Assembly: GCF_029968095.1 (NCBI RefSeq)
Contig: NZ_JASCIR010000003.1
Location: 248,001-312,000, forward strand
Source: Streptomyces solicavernae
GTDB lineage: Bacteria; Actinomycetota; Actinomycetes; Streptomycetales; Streptomycetaceae
Reading direction: 5' to 3'
DNA length: 64,000 nt
The position numbers and the translations under genes were made by a program. Shown here in pieces: positions 47,839 to 56,847 of this stretch. The notes under the pieces are model-generated. The model made no database searches. It had not been told where the DNA came from and worked only from the letters and a program-made list of their open reading frames with translations. Position 1 is the stretch's first letter; every line of letters starts with the position of its first letter.

Positions 47839-48720
47839 GATGTCCCTGCCCGCGAACCGGGCCCAGGCCGCCGAGCCGAACAACAGGGCGTAGAAACCCT
47901 GGAGTCGGAGGTTGGCGTACAGGTTGTCCCAGAGGACCGGTTCGCGCATCAGGTCGGCGAAGGACAGCCAGTGGTACGAGAAGAGGTACGGATGCACCGC
48001 GTCCAACTGCGGGATCGTGTTCAGGATCTGCACCGTGACGAGCAGTCCCACGGCGCCGGCCATGGCCGCGATCCCGCTGTTGGTCAGGGTGGACACGAAC
48101 AGCCCGAGCGCGGCGAAGCCGGCCAGTGACGCCGCGACGGCCAGCGCGATCAGCAGCGCCCGCCACAAGCCCTCGGAGTATTCGATCGTCGTGCCGGAGA
48201 TCGTGGTGAGCTCCCCTGCCGGGAACAGCAGCGCCCCCGTGACCAGGCCCGACACCGCCACCGTGAGGGTCGCGGCGAGGCAGAACGCCAGCGTGGACGC
48301 GTACTTGACGAGCAGCAGCCGTGTCCGGCCGACGGGCGCGACCAGCAGATAGCGCAGCGTGCCGGCGCTCGCCTCGCCCGCGACCGCGTCCCCCGCGACG
48401 ACGCCGACCGTCAGCGGCAGGAAGAACGGCAGGGTCGCCGCGAGCGCGGTGAACACCAGGAACAGGCCGTTGTTGCTGATCTGCGCCATGAACGCCGGAC
48501 CGCCCCCGCCCGCCGCCCCGGGTCCTCCGGCCGGTGAGCCGTCCCCCGTCTCGATCCGCACGACGACGCCGATCAGTACGGGCACGGCCGCGAGCACGCC
48601 GAGCAGGACGAGGGTGCGCAGGCGGCGGAAGGTGAGGCCCAGCTCGGAGCGGAGGAGGCCGAGCGTCGCGGCGGCGCGCGCTCCCGGTGGCCCTGCGAAC
48701 GTGATGTCACCCTGTGACAT
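47830..48720 (-). CDS. ABC-2 type transporter permease
   Basis: 296 residues with six membrane segments; FFLPLTVGVVAGDAVAGEAS and AGTLRYLLVAPVGRTRLLLV are typical of ABC-2 permeases. Starts at ATG 48720 inside the ATPase stop region (14-nt overlap). With the ATPase it forms an export or resistance transporter. Substrate unknown. The 3' end is duplicated. Confidence 0.9.
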   Translation of the reverse strand: MSQGDITFAGPPGARAAATLGLLRSELGLTFRRLRTLVLLGVLAAVPVLIGVVVRIETGDGSPAGGPGAAGGGGPAFMAQISNNGLFLVFTALAATLPFFLPLTVGVVAGDAVAGEASAGTLRYLLVAPVGRTRLLLVKYASTLAFCLAATLTVAVSGLVTGALLFPAGELTTISGTTIEYSEGLWRALLIALAVAASLAGFAALGLFVSTLTNSGIAAMAGAVGLLVTVQILNTIPQLDAVHPYLFSYHWLSFADLMREPVLWDNLYANLRLQGFYALLFGSAAWARFAGRDISA

Positions 48721-49648
48721 CGAATCCCTCCCCCGTCAGCGCCACGAACGCGTCCTCCAGAGTGCCCCGTTCGAGCCCGAACGCGCGGACGCGGACGCCC
48801 GCGTGCACGAGGGCCGCGGTCAGCTCCGCCGGGTCCCGGTCGCCGGGCGGCGGCTCGCCCGTGACCCGGTCCTCGGCGACCGTCAGGTCCGTGACCCCGT
48901 ACTCCTTCAGGACCCGCGCCGCATCGCCCGGGTCCGGTGTGGTGACCGCGATGCGCCCCTGCGCGCGGGCCGCCAGCTCCGCGACCGGGCCCTGGACGAC
49001 CAGCCGCCCGCGGGCCATCACGGCGGCGTGCGTGCAGACCTGCTCGATCTCGTCGAGCAGGTGCGAGGAGAGGAAGACGGTGCTGCCGTCCTGTGCCAAC
49101 TCCCGGATCAGCGCTCTGATCTCGCGCATCCCCTGCGGGTCGAGGCCGTTGGTCGGCTCGTCGAGTACGAGCAGCCGTCGCGGCCTGAGCAGCGCGGCCG
49201 CCAGACCGAGCCGCTGTTTCATGCCGAGCGAGTACGCCTTGGCCTTCTTCCCCGCCGCCGCGCCCAGGCCGACCCGCTCCAGGGCGGCGTCGACGCGGGC
49301 GGCGCGGGTGCGCGGGTCGGCGGTCGGGTCGGCCGCGTCGTACCGCAGCAGGTTGTCCCGGCCGGTGCGGAAGCCGTACGGGGCGGGGCCCTCGATGAGC
49401 GCGCCGACGTGCGGGAGGACGGTCCGCGCGGCCCGGGGCATGCGTCGGCCGAGGACGTGCGCCGTGCCGGAGGTCGGCTCGATCAGGCCCATCAGCATGC
49501 GGATGGTGGTGGTCTTCCCGGAGCCGTTGGGCCCGAGGAAGCCGAAGACGGCGCCGGCCGGGACGGCGAGGTCCAGGTGGTCCACGGCCAGTTGGCCGCC
49601 GCGGAAGCGCTTGGTCAGCCCCCGGGTCTCCACGGCCGCGTCGTCCAT
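48707..49648 (-). CDS. ABC transporter ATP-binding protein
   Basis: 313 residues. Walker A GPNGSGKTTTIRML, signature YSLGMKQRLGLAAAL, Walker B RLLVLDEPTNGLDPQG, H-loop SSHLLDEIEQ, followed by a C-terminal domain of the drug-exporter subfamily. ATG 49648 with GGAAGGAGGAGAG upstream. Overlaps the permease. Confidence 0.94.
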   Translation of the reverse strand: MDDAAVETRGLTKRFRGGQLAVDHLDLAVPAGAVFGFLGPNGSGKTTTIRMLMGLIEPTSGTAHVLGRRMPRAARTVLPHVGALIEGPAPYGFRTGRDNLLRYDAADPTADPRTRAARVDAALERVGLGAAAGKKAKAYSLGMKQRLGLAAALLRPRRLLVLDEPTNGLDPQGMREIRALIRELAQDGSTVFLSSHLLDEIEQVCTHAAVMARGRLVVQGPVAELAARAQGRIAVTTPDPGDAARVLKEYGVTDLTVAEDRVTGEPPPGDRDPAELTAALVHAGVRVRAFGLERGTLEDAFVALTGEGFDVTG

Positions 49649-49742
49649 GCCTCTCCTCCTTCCCCTCCGCTTCCTCTCCCGTACCGCCTGCGGCGCGTTC
49701 CGTCCCCCGTGGACCCGGTGGCCCACGGGGGCGGAACCTTGC

Positions 49743-49818
49743 GGGTGCCGGTGCCGGTGCCGGTGCCGGTGCTACTGCTACTGCTACTGCTACTGCTACT
49801 GCTACTGCTACTGCTACT
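49743..49818. repeat. hexanucleotide arrays spanning the LolA-like stop codon
   Basis: About 4.5 GGTGCC units followed by eight GCTACT units (49771-49818). On the minus strand the latter reads CAG-TAG repeatedly, so the last Gln codon and stop codon are restated in frame (Q-stop-Q-stop...). The stop used first is 49814-49816. Confidence 0.97.
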
Positions 49819-51073
49819 GCTGCGAGTTGGCCGCCTTCAGCAGCGTCGCCTTGTCCACGGCGCCGACGTAGACCTTGCCGTCGTCCGTCATCAGCGCGTT
49901 GACCAGGCGGGTGGAGAAGACCGTGCCGGAGCCGAACTTCCCGGTCACCTTGTCGCCGAAGGAGTCGAGCAACTGCCCTGCCTCGGGCGGGAGTTCACCC
50001 GACTTCGAGGACGGCACGCCGTCCTTCGCGCCGGTGTCGATGACGGCGACGGAGCTCCAGCCCTCGCCGATCACCTTCACACCCTCGGCGTTCTTGCCGT
50101 CCTTGTGGAGCTTGCCGCCGAACGGGAGCGCGTCGCCCTTCGGGCCCTTGGGCGCCTGCTTCTCCAGCTCGTCCGCCTCCGTGACCTTCGTGCCCTTGCC
50201 GGGCTTGAACTCGAAGGTGGACGCGGCCGGCTTCGCGAAGTCGACCTTGGTGAACCCGGCGTCGACCACCGGCTTGCCGCCGCTGCTCGGGCTGAGCGTG
50301 AACTTCAGCGGCACGCCGTTCTCCGCGTCCACCGCGATCCGGATCGAACCGACCGTGGAACCGGGGCCCTTGGGCTCGACGAGCAGCTGGTACGCGTCCC
50401 GTCCGGCGACGCTCGCCGTGCCGTCGACCGTCACGGAGGTGGTCTCGTCGGCCGCCTTCAGGACCTCGTCGGCGAGCTCCTTCGGCGTGGTCGGCATGCC
50501 CTCCGGAGCCTTGCCCTCGGGCTTCTCGCCCTTGCCCGCGTGCCCGTCCTTGCCCGCGTGCCCGTCCTCGGCGTGGAAGGCCTCGTCCGACTTGCTGTCG
50601 TACGCCCACACGTCGGAGCCGTTGCGGATGATGCTGTACTCCGCCGCGTCGTCCAGGATCGACAGCTTCTGCTTGTCCGGACCGTCGGCGGCGACGCGCA
50701 GCGTGTGCGTGCCGGACACCAGCTCCATCAGCTTCTCGTCCGGCGCCGCGGCCGAACCGCCCTCCCCGTCAACACCCTTGGGCGCGAACGAGGCGGCCGC
50801 GCCGGCGAGCGACGGCAGGCCGAGGTCGGTGCTGATCTTCATCTGGCCGGAGAGCTGCTGCTGGTCCGACGCCGCGATCTTCTCGATGAGTTGCTGCGCA
50901 CTGATCTTCGGCAGATCCGGGTCGCCGGAGTCCGCGAGCGCCGGGACGAGCCCGATGGTCAACGCCGCGACGCCGGCCACCGCGACCGGAACCGCATAAC
51001 GCGTCACCCTGCGACGGCCCGCGGACCTGTCCTCGTCCCCCTCGGTGCGCTGTGCCGATTCGTACGGTGCCAT
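49814..51073 (-). CDS. LolA-like secreted/membrane-anchored protein
   Basis: 419 residues: a basic cytoplasmic N-terminus, a membrane segment (YAVPVAVAGVAALTIGLVPA), then a large extracytoplasmic domain of LolA/DUF2092 type with DDAAEYSIIRNGSDVWAYDS and RDAYQLLVEPKGPGSTVGSI. A GHAGKDGHAGKG repeat is near the middle. ATG 51073, GGAGGT upstream. Upstream of the ABC exporter in the same direction; possibly linked to lipid or anti-sigma function, unknown. Confidence 0.75.
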   Translation of the reverse strand: MAPYESAQRTEGDEDRSAGRRRVTRYAVPVAVAGVAALTIGLVPALADSGDPDLPKISAQQLIEKIAASDQQQLSGQMKISTDLGLPSLAGAAASFAPKGVDGEGGSAAAPDEKLMELVSGTHTLRVAADGPDKQKLSILDDAAEYSIIRNGSDVWAYDSKSDEAFHAEDGHAGKDGHAGKGEKPEGKAPEGMPTTPKELADEVLKAADETTSVTVDGTASVAGRDAYQLLVEPKGPGSTVGSIRIAVDAENGVPLKFTLSPSSGGKPVVDAGFTKVDFAKPAASTFEFKPGKGTKVTEADELEKQAPKGPKGDALPFGGKLHKDGKNAEGVKVIGEGWSSVAVIDTGAKDGVPSSKSGELPPEAGQLLDSFGDKVTGKFGSGTVFSTRLVNALMTDDGKVYVGAVDKATLLKAANSQQ

Positions 51074-51281
51074 GTGTGCCCTACCTCCGTGTTCGGCGGC
51101 GGTCTTCCCTCTGCACTCGTCCACCCCGCGCCGCCATTCTCACCCGAATTGGTCAGGAGTGGTGCTGTGTCGTCGAGTTCGCGCCTCTACGTCGACCTCG
51201 TGCACCTCTATACGACCAAATCGCCCGGCCGGAAGCGTCAGCCCCGGGATGCAACCTGATGTACGCCCAGGGGATGACATA

Positions 51282-51326
51282 CGACGGCGGCGCCTCCCCC
51301 GTCCCGTAGGGGAAGCGCCGCCGTCG
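51282..51326 (-). terminator. terminator after the polyprenyl synthase
   Basis: CGACGGCGGCGC (51282-51293) with GCGCCGCCGTCG (51315-51326), plus an inner TCCCC/GGGGA. It lies 154 nt after the stop, beyond the repeat array. The gap 51074-51479 contains only this and the array. Confidence 0.8.
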
Positions 51327-51370
51327 AAGGAAGGTTCGTCGGCCTCGGCAGCCCGGTCCGTGCGTCACCT

Positions 51371-51502
51371 CGTTCAAGCCTCGGCCCGCGCGGTGCACCA
51401 CCGCGTTCAAGCCTCGGCCCGCGCGGTGCACCACCGCGTTCAAGCCTCAGCCCGCGCGGTGCACCACCGCGTTCAAGCCTCAGCCCGCGCGGTGCACCAC
51501 CG
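51371..51502. repeat. 33-nt tandem repeat spanning the polyprenyl synthase stop codon
   Basis: Four copies of a unit beginning CGTTCAAGCCTC. On the minus strand it reads A-V-V-H-R-A-G-stop-G-L-N. The gene-proximal copy contains the real stop (51480-51482), the next keeps TGA, and the two distal copies have CGA instead. Eleven codons per unit, in frame throughout. Confidence 0.97.
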
Positions 51503-52490
51503 CGTCGCACAGCTCCACCAGGGCCGCCTTCGCGCCGCACTCCGGGAGCGGGGCGAGCGTCGCGCGCGCGTCCTCCGCGTACCGGATCGTGTCCCGGCGG
51601 GCCTGCTCCAGGGCCGGGTGGGCGCGCAGTCCGGCCAGCGCCTCGGCGTGCCGGGCGTCGTCCGTGAGGTCGCCGTCGAGCAGCCGGCACAGCGCGACGT
51701 CCTCGGCCGCGCCGTCCCGGGCGGCCTGGGCGCGCAGGTGCAGCACCGGCAGCGTGGGGATGCCCTCGCGCAGGTCGGTGCCGGGGGTCTTGCCGGACTC
51801 GTGCGCGTCGGAGGCGATGTCGAGCACGTCGTCCGCCAGTTGGAAGGCGGTGCCGAGGCGTTCGCCGTACTGCGTCAGGACGTCCACGACCGTCTCGTCG
51901 GCGCCCGACATCATCGCGCCGAAGCGGCCCGCGACCGCGATCAGGGAGCCGGTCTTGCCGCTGATCACGTCGAGGTAGTGCTCGACCGGGTCACGGCCGT
52001 CGCGCGGGCCCGCGGTCTCCAGGATCTGGCCGGTGACCAGGCGCTCGAAGGCCTCGGCCTGGATCCGGACGGCCTCGGGGCCGAGGTCGGCGAGGATGTG
52101 CGAGGCGCGGGCGAACAGGAAGTCCCCGGTGAGGACCGCAACCGAGTTGCCCCAGCGGGCGTTGGCGCTGGCCACGCCGCGGCGCACGTCCGCCTCGTCC
52201 ATCACGTCGTCGTGGTAGAGCGTCGCGAGGTGCGTGAGCTCCACGACCACCGCGGACGGCACCACGCCGGGTGCGTACGGGTCACCGAACTGGGCGGCGA
52301 GCATGCCGAGCAGCGGCCGGAACCGCTTGCCGCCCGCCCGCACCAGGTGCTGCGCGGCCTCCGTGATGAACGGGACCTCGCTCTTGGTGGCCTCGATGAG
52401 ACCTTCCTCGACAGCAGCCAATCCGGCCTGGACATCGGCTTCCAGAGCCTGGTCCCGCACGCTCAGCCCGAACGGCCCGACGACGGTCAC
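51480..52490 (-). CDS. polyprenyl diphosphate synthase
   Basis: 336 residues. First Asp-rich motif LYHDDVMDEADVRRG, second FQLADDVLDIASD; the N-terminus has RAGGKRFRPLLGMLAAQFGD. Makes the isoprenoid chain, probably of menaquinone, next to the nuo operon whose substrate is that quinone. GTG 52490, AGGAGA upstream. Confidence 0.94.
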   Translation of the reverse strand: MTVVGPFGLSVRDQALEADVQAGLAAVEEGLIEATKSEVPFITEAAQHLVRAGGKRFRPLLGMLAAQFGDPYAPGVVPSAVVVELTHLATLYHDDVMDEADVRRGVASANARWGNSVAVLTGDFLFARASHILADLGPEAVRIQAEAFERLVTGQILETAGPRDGRDPVEHYLDVISGKTGSLIAVAGRFGAMMSGADETVVDVLTQYGERLGTAFQLADDVLDIASDAHESGKTPGTDLREGIPTLPVLHLRAQAARDGAAEDVALCRLLDGDLTDDARHAEALAGLRAHPALEQARRDTIRYAEDARATLAPLPECGAKAALVELCDAVVHRAG

Positions 52491-52517
52491 GAGGGGTTCT
52501 CCTGTCTGCTGACGATC

Positions 52518-52573
52518 ACAAGTCGATCCACGGTCGATCCACAGTCGGTGCACGATCGATGCACGGTCGATCA
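52518..52573. repeat. 11-nt repeat upstream of the polyprenyl synthase gene
   Basis: About five diverged copies of GTCGATCCACG within the leader or promoter of the gene. The rest of the gap (52491-52858) has no gene that I can support. Confidence 0.75.
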
Positions 52574-52858
52574 CACGCTCGGTGACACAGTTTGCCGATG
52601 TGTCGCTGCCATCACTCAAGTCAGCGTATCCGGTCGCGTTTCGATCACTGCGGGCCCCCGCCCGACCAGCACGCGATCCCCGCACTTCCCCGGACCCGTC
52701 CCAGCCACCCTGTGCGTCACACCCGGTCACGGTCCGGGTACGCGGCGCAGACCGGGCGAAGGTATGTTCGTGATCAAGCAGTTCAGTGATTTTCGGCCAC
52801 TGGCCATTTTCCGTTGCCCTGCCCGTGTCCGACGCCCCCTACCCACGGAGTTCGCGCC

Positions 52859-54361
52859 TTGTCCCCCAACCCGCCGCAACGGACCGCGGACACCGAACCG
52901 CAGCCCGGCGACGACCGGGCCTTCTTCGGGCAGCCGCGCGGCCTGCTCACCCTCTCCGGCCTCGAAGTCTGGGAGCGGTTCTCGTTCCTCGGCATGCAGG
53001 CCATCCTCGTCCTGTACTTCGCCGACTCCGTGGCCGACGAGGGCCTCGGCATGGACCCCGGAACGGCCGCCTCCGTCTCCGCCGCGTACGGCACGCTCGT
53101 CTATCTCGTCTCGGTCGCCGGCGGCTGGCTCGCCGACCGGATCCTCGGCTCGTACCGCGCGGTCCTGTGGGGTGGCATCCTCATCGCCTGCGGCCACTAC
53201 TCCATGGCCGTGCCCACCGCCACCATGACCTGGGTCGGGCTCGGCCTGATCAGCGCCGGCACGGGCCTGCTCAAGCCCAACGTCGCCAGCATGGTCGGCA
53301 AGCTGTACGGCACCGAGGACGACCGCCGCGACGCCGGCTTCGCCCTCTACTACATGGGCATCAACATCGGCGCCTTCCTCGGCCCGCTGATCACCGGCTG
53401 GCTCGGCGAGCACCAGGGCTGGCACTGGGGCTTCTCCGCCGCCGCGATCGGCATGACGCTCGGCCTGATCCAGTACGTGGCCGGCCGCCGCCATCTCGCC
53501 GGGCGCAGGGCCGCCGCGGAGTATGCCCTTCCGCCGCAGGCGATGCGGCGCGCGGTGCTTCTCATCGTGGTCGGCCTGGCCGGCTTCGCGCTGCTCGGGG
53601 GCGTCCTCTCGGCCGTCGGCTGGCTCACCATGGAGCGCTTCGTCGACCTGCTCACGCTGATCTCGGTGATCGCGCCGGTCGTCTACTTCGTATGGATGTT
53701 CCGCAGCCCCCGGGTCACCACCGAGGAACGCGGCCGACTCCGCCCGTACATCGTGCTGTTCCTCGCCTCGGTGGCGTTCAACTTCATCCTTTTCCAGGCG
53801 TACTCGACGATGATGCTGCTCGCGTCGACCAACGCCCGCACCGAGATCCTCGGCTTCCACTTCCCGGCCGGCTGGTACGCCTCCGCCCTCGGCGCCTTCG
53901 AGGTGGCGCTCGCGCCCGTCGTCGCGGCGGCCTGGGCGCGGATGGGCCACAAGCAGCCGCACGCCTCCAACAAGATCGCCTTCGGCGTGATCCTCGGCGG
54001 CCTCTCGTTCCTCCTGATGGTGCTGCCCACCTCCGGCCACGAGGACGACACGTACAGGATGGCCGCCTGGTGGATCGTCGGCTCCTACCTGCTGCTCGGC
54101 CTCGGCGACATCCTTCTGGAGACCTCCGGGATGTCGGCCACCACCAAGCTCGCCCCCAAGGCCTTCGCCAGCCAGACCATGGCCCTCTGGTTCCTCTCCC
54201 TGGCCCTCGCCAACGGCATCCAGGCGCAGGTCGTGAAGGTCTACGGGGAGGTCTCGAACCCCGTGTACTTCGGCCTCAACGGCGCCGTCGCCGTGGTCGT
54301 CGGCATCGCCGTCATCGCCGCCGCGCCCTGGCTGCGGCGCACCATGCACCCCGTCCACTGA
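52859..54361 (+). CDS. proton-dependent oligopeptide transporter (POT/PTR)
   Basis: 500 residues, about 14 membrane segments. ExxERF motif in GLEVWERFSFLGMQAILVLY, PTR signatures GGWLADRILGSYRAVLWGGI and FALYYMGINIGAFLGPLITG. Takes up di- and tripeptides with protons. Start TTG 52859 (MSPNPPQRTADTEPQP), CGGAG 8 nt upstream, chosen over an in-frame ATG at 52814. Confidence 0.93.
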   Translation: MSPNPPQRTADTEPQPGDDRAFFGQPRGLLTLSGLEVWERFSFLGMQAILVLYFADSVADEGLGMDPGTAASVSAAYGTLVYLVSVAGGWLADRILGSYRAVLWGGILIACGHYSMAVPTATMTWVGLGLISAGTGLLKPNVASMVGKLYGTEDDRRDAGFALYYMGINIGAFLGPLITGWLGEHQGWHWGFSAAAIGMTLGLIQYVAGRRHLAGRRAAAEYALPPQAMRRAVLLIVVGLAGFALLGGVLSAVGWLTMERFVDLLTLISVIAPVVYFVWMFRSPRVTTEERGRLRPYIVLFLASVAFNFILFQAYSTMMLLASTNARTEILGFHFPAGWYASALGAFEVALAPVVAAAWARMGHKQPHASNKIAFGVILGGLSFLLMVLPTSGHEDDTYRMAAWWIVGSYLLLGLGDILLETSGMSATTKLAPKAFASQTMALWFLSLALANGIQAQVVKVYGEVSNPVYFGLNGAVAVVVGIAVIAAAPWLRRTMHPVH

Positions 54362-54418
54362 GCCCTTCGAGCCCTGTTCCGAGCCCTGTGAGGGGCTCGC
54401 CCCCGAGGTTGATCCGCC

Positions 54419-56617
54419 ATGCAGATCCGCACAGAGTTCCCGTACGAGACCATCCGCGAGGACATCCGCATCCCGTTGCCTGGGGGTACCGCCCACGCTA
54501 TTGGCAGTGAGGGAGAGACTTGGCTGTACGCACGCGTGTGGCGGCCGGTCACCGACGAGCCCGTACCCGTGCTCCTTGAGTACCTGCCGTACCGCCTCAG
54601 TGACTGGACCGCGCCGCGCGACTGGCAGCGGCACCCCTGGTACGCGGGCCACGGCTACGCGTCCGTGCGCGTGGACGTGCGCGGGCACGGCAACTCGGAG
54701 GGGCTGCCCGGCGACGAGTACTCGGCGACCGAGCTCGCCGACGGCGTCGCCGTGGTCGAATGGCTCGCCGCACAGCCCTGGTCCACGGGCAAGGTCGGCA
54801 TGTTCGGCATCTCCTGGGGCGGCTTCAACTCCCTGCAGATCGCGGCCCTCGCGCCCGAGCCGCTGAAGGCCATCGTCACGGTCTGCTCGACGGACGACCG
54901 CTACGACAACGACGTGCACTACATGGGTGGTTCCGTCCTCGCCGTCGACATGCACGCCTGGGCCTCGACCATGCTGGCCTTCGTCTCCCGCCCGCCGGAC
55001 CCTCAGTTCGTCGGCGACGACTGGCGCGCGATGTGGCTGCGCCGCCTGGAGTCGGTGGATCCGTTCATCCACACCTGGCTGCACCACCAGACCCGCGACG
55101 CCTACTGGCAGCACGGCAGCGTCTGTGAGGACTACTCCTCGGTCAAGGCCGCCGTCCTCGCCGTCGGCGGCTGGCACGACCCGTACCGCGACACGGTCCT
55201 GCGCCTCGTCGAGCACCTGCCGGGCCCGGCGAAGGGGTTGATCGGCCCCTGGTCCCACCAGTACCCGGACCGCGGCCTGCCGCCGGGTCCCGCGATCGGG
55301 TTCCTGCAGGAGACGCTGCGGTGGTGGGACCACTGGCTCAAGGGGGCGCCTGAGCCTTCGGGGACGGGGACGGGGACGGGCGGTGCGGTGGGCGGTTCCG
55401 GTTCTGGGTCCGGGGCCGGTGCGGTGGGCGGTTCCGGGTCCGGTTCCGGTTCCGGGGCCGAGCCTGGTGCAGTGGGCAGTTCCGGTTCCGGTTCCGGTTC
55501 CGGTTCCGGCGCGGTGGGCGGTTCCGGTGGGGTCATGGACGAGCCGTTGCTGCGGGCCTGGATCAGCGAGTCGCATCCGCCGGCCACGGTGTACGAGGAG
55601 CTGCCGGGCCGCTGGGTGGGCGCGGCGCAGTGGCCGTCGCCGCAGGTCACACCCGTGACGTACACCTTCGCCGGTGACCCGCGGCCGGTTCGCTCGCCAC
55701 AGCAGACCGGCCTCGACGCGGGCCGCTTCTTTCCCTTCGGCAACGACGCCGACCTGCCGCCCGACCAGCGGGACGAGGACGCGAAGTCGGTGTGCTTCGA
55801 GTTCGAGGTGCCCGAGCGGCTCGAAATCCTCGGCCGGGCACGGGTCAACCTCCGGCTGTCCCTCGACACCCCGCGCGGCCAGGCCGTCGCGCGGCTCTGC
55901 GACGTGGCGCCGGACGGCTCGTCCACGCTCGTCACCCGCGGGGTGCTCAACCTGTCGGCGCGGCACGGGCGGGACCGGATCGAGCCCTGGCAGCCCGGCA
56001 CCACGCAGGACGTGACGTTCGAGCTCAACGGCATCGGGCACGCCTTCCCCGCCGGCCACCGGATCCGGCTCGCCGTCTCCTCCGCGTACTGGCCGTGGAT
56101 CTGGCCGCAGCCCGGCTCCGAGGACGGCTTCACCCTCGACCCCTCGGGCAGCTCCCTCGAACTCCCCGTCTGGACGGGCGGCTTGAGTGAACCGCCGCAC
56201 GTCTGCGACCAGCCCGAGCAGTCCGAGCCGCTCGGAGTCGTCCAGCCGGAGACCCTGGAGGAGCCGCGTCCGGAACGCCTCGTCGTACGCGATGTCGCCC
56301 GCGGCACCTGGCGCCTGGAGGTCGACCCTCGCTACGGCGGCACCCGGATCTACCCGGACGGCCTGGAGTTCAGCGAGGACGCCCTGGAGACGTACGAGAT
56401 CGACGAGCGGGACCCGCTGAGCGCCCGCACCCACTCCGACTGGTCGATCCGCCTGCACCGGCCCGAACTCGGCTGGGACGCAAGGGTCGAGACCCACTCC
56501 ACGATCAGCTGCGACGCGGACGACTTCCTCACGTCCAACGAGGTGATCTGCCGCGAGGGCGACGAGGTCGTCTTCCACCGCACCTGGGAGAAGCGCATCC
56601 CCCGAACGGCGGGGTGA
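54419..56617 (+). CDS. CocE/NonD-type hydrolase with Gly/Ser insert
   Basis: 732 residues. Alpha/beta hydrolase of the cocaine esterase/X-Pro dipeptidyl peptidase class: nucleophile in FGISWGGFNSL, Asp in AVGGWHDPYRDT, His in IGPWSHQYPDRG; then the jelly-roll C-terminal domain (RLAVSSAYWPWIWPQPGS). Between catalytic core and C-terminal domain, residues about 313-372 (55355-55536) are almost pure Gly/Ser/Thr/Ala repeats. Substrate not predictable; likely an acyl ester or peptide. Confidence 0.88.
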   Translation: MQIRTEFPYETIREDIRIPLPGGTAHAIGSEGETWLYARVWRPVTDEPVPVLLEYLPYRLSDWTAPRDWQRHPWYAGHGYASVRVDVRGHGNSEGLPGDEYSATELADGVAVVEWLAAQPWSTGKVGMFGISWGGFNSLQIAALAPEPLKAIVTVCSTDDRYDNDVHYMGGSVLAVDMHAWASTMLAFVSRPPDPQFVGDDWRAMWLRRLESVDPFIHTWLHHQTRDAYWQHGSVCEDYSSVKAAVLAVGGWHDPYRDTVLRLVEHLPGPAKGLIGPWSHQYPDRGLPPGPAIGFLQETLRWWDHWLKGAPEPSGTGTGTGGAVGGSGSGSGAGAVGGSGSGSGSGAEPGAVGSSGSGSGSGSGAVGGSGGVMDEPLLRAWISESHPPATVYEELPGRWVGAAQWPSPQVTPVTYTFAGDPRPVRSPQQTGLDAGRFFPFGNDADLPPDQRDEDAKSVCFEFEVPERLEILGRARVNLRLSLDTPRGQAVARLCDVAPDGSSTLVTRGVLNLSARHGRDRIEPWQPGTTQDVTFELNGIGHAFPAGHRIRLAVSSAYWPWIWPQPGSEDGFTLDPSGSSLELPVWTGGLSEPPHVCDQPEQSEPLGVVQPETLEEPRPERLVVRDVARGTWRLEVDPRYGGTRIYPDGLEFSEDALETYEIDERDPLSARTHSDWSIRLHRPELGWDARVETHSTISCDADDFLTSNEVICREGDEVVFHRTWEKRIPRTAG
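55361..55535. repeat. in-frame Gly/Ser-coding repeat within the hydrolase gene
   Basis: Repeats of GGTTCCGGTTCC and GGTGCGGTGGGCGGTTCC-like units, about 175 nt, keeping the frame. Encodes a flexible linker. Confidence 0.9.
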
Positions 56618-56847
56618 GGCCGAGGGGGCCGGGGAGGCCGCGGTAGCCGAGGTGGCCACGGAGGCCGGGGAAGCCACGGAGGCCGCGGCAGCCGCCGAGG
56701 CCGGGGAAGCCACGGAGGCCGAGAGGGCCGCAGAGGCCGGGGAGAGCGACCGGTCCGGGGACAGCGGGGGTCGCGGGACCGGCGGCAAACACAGGACCAG
56801 CGGGGAGCACCGGGACGCCGGTCCCCACACTCCTGGGCCCCCGCTCC
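56618..56847. other. degenerate GAGGCC-rich region between the hydrolase and HAD genes
   Basis: About 230 nt of GCC/GAGG-rich 9-18-nt imperfect repeats. A plus-strand frame reads A-T-E-A-G-E-A repeats and a minus-strand frame reads collagen-like G-x-y. Neither has a ribosome site. I consider it non-coding repeat sequence. Confidence 0.6.

Noticed and set aside
51371..51502. Possible CRISPR array
   Set aside because: Units are contiguous without spacers and correspond to the end of the polyprenyl synthase gene; no cas genes.
56529..56828. Collagen-like Gly-x-y protein on the minus strand
   Set aside because: Derives from GAGGCC-rich degenerate repeats, overlaps the end of the hydrolase gene, no ribosome site.
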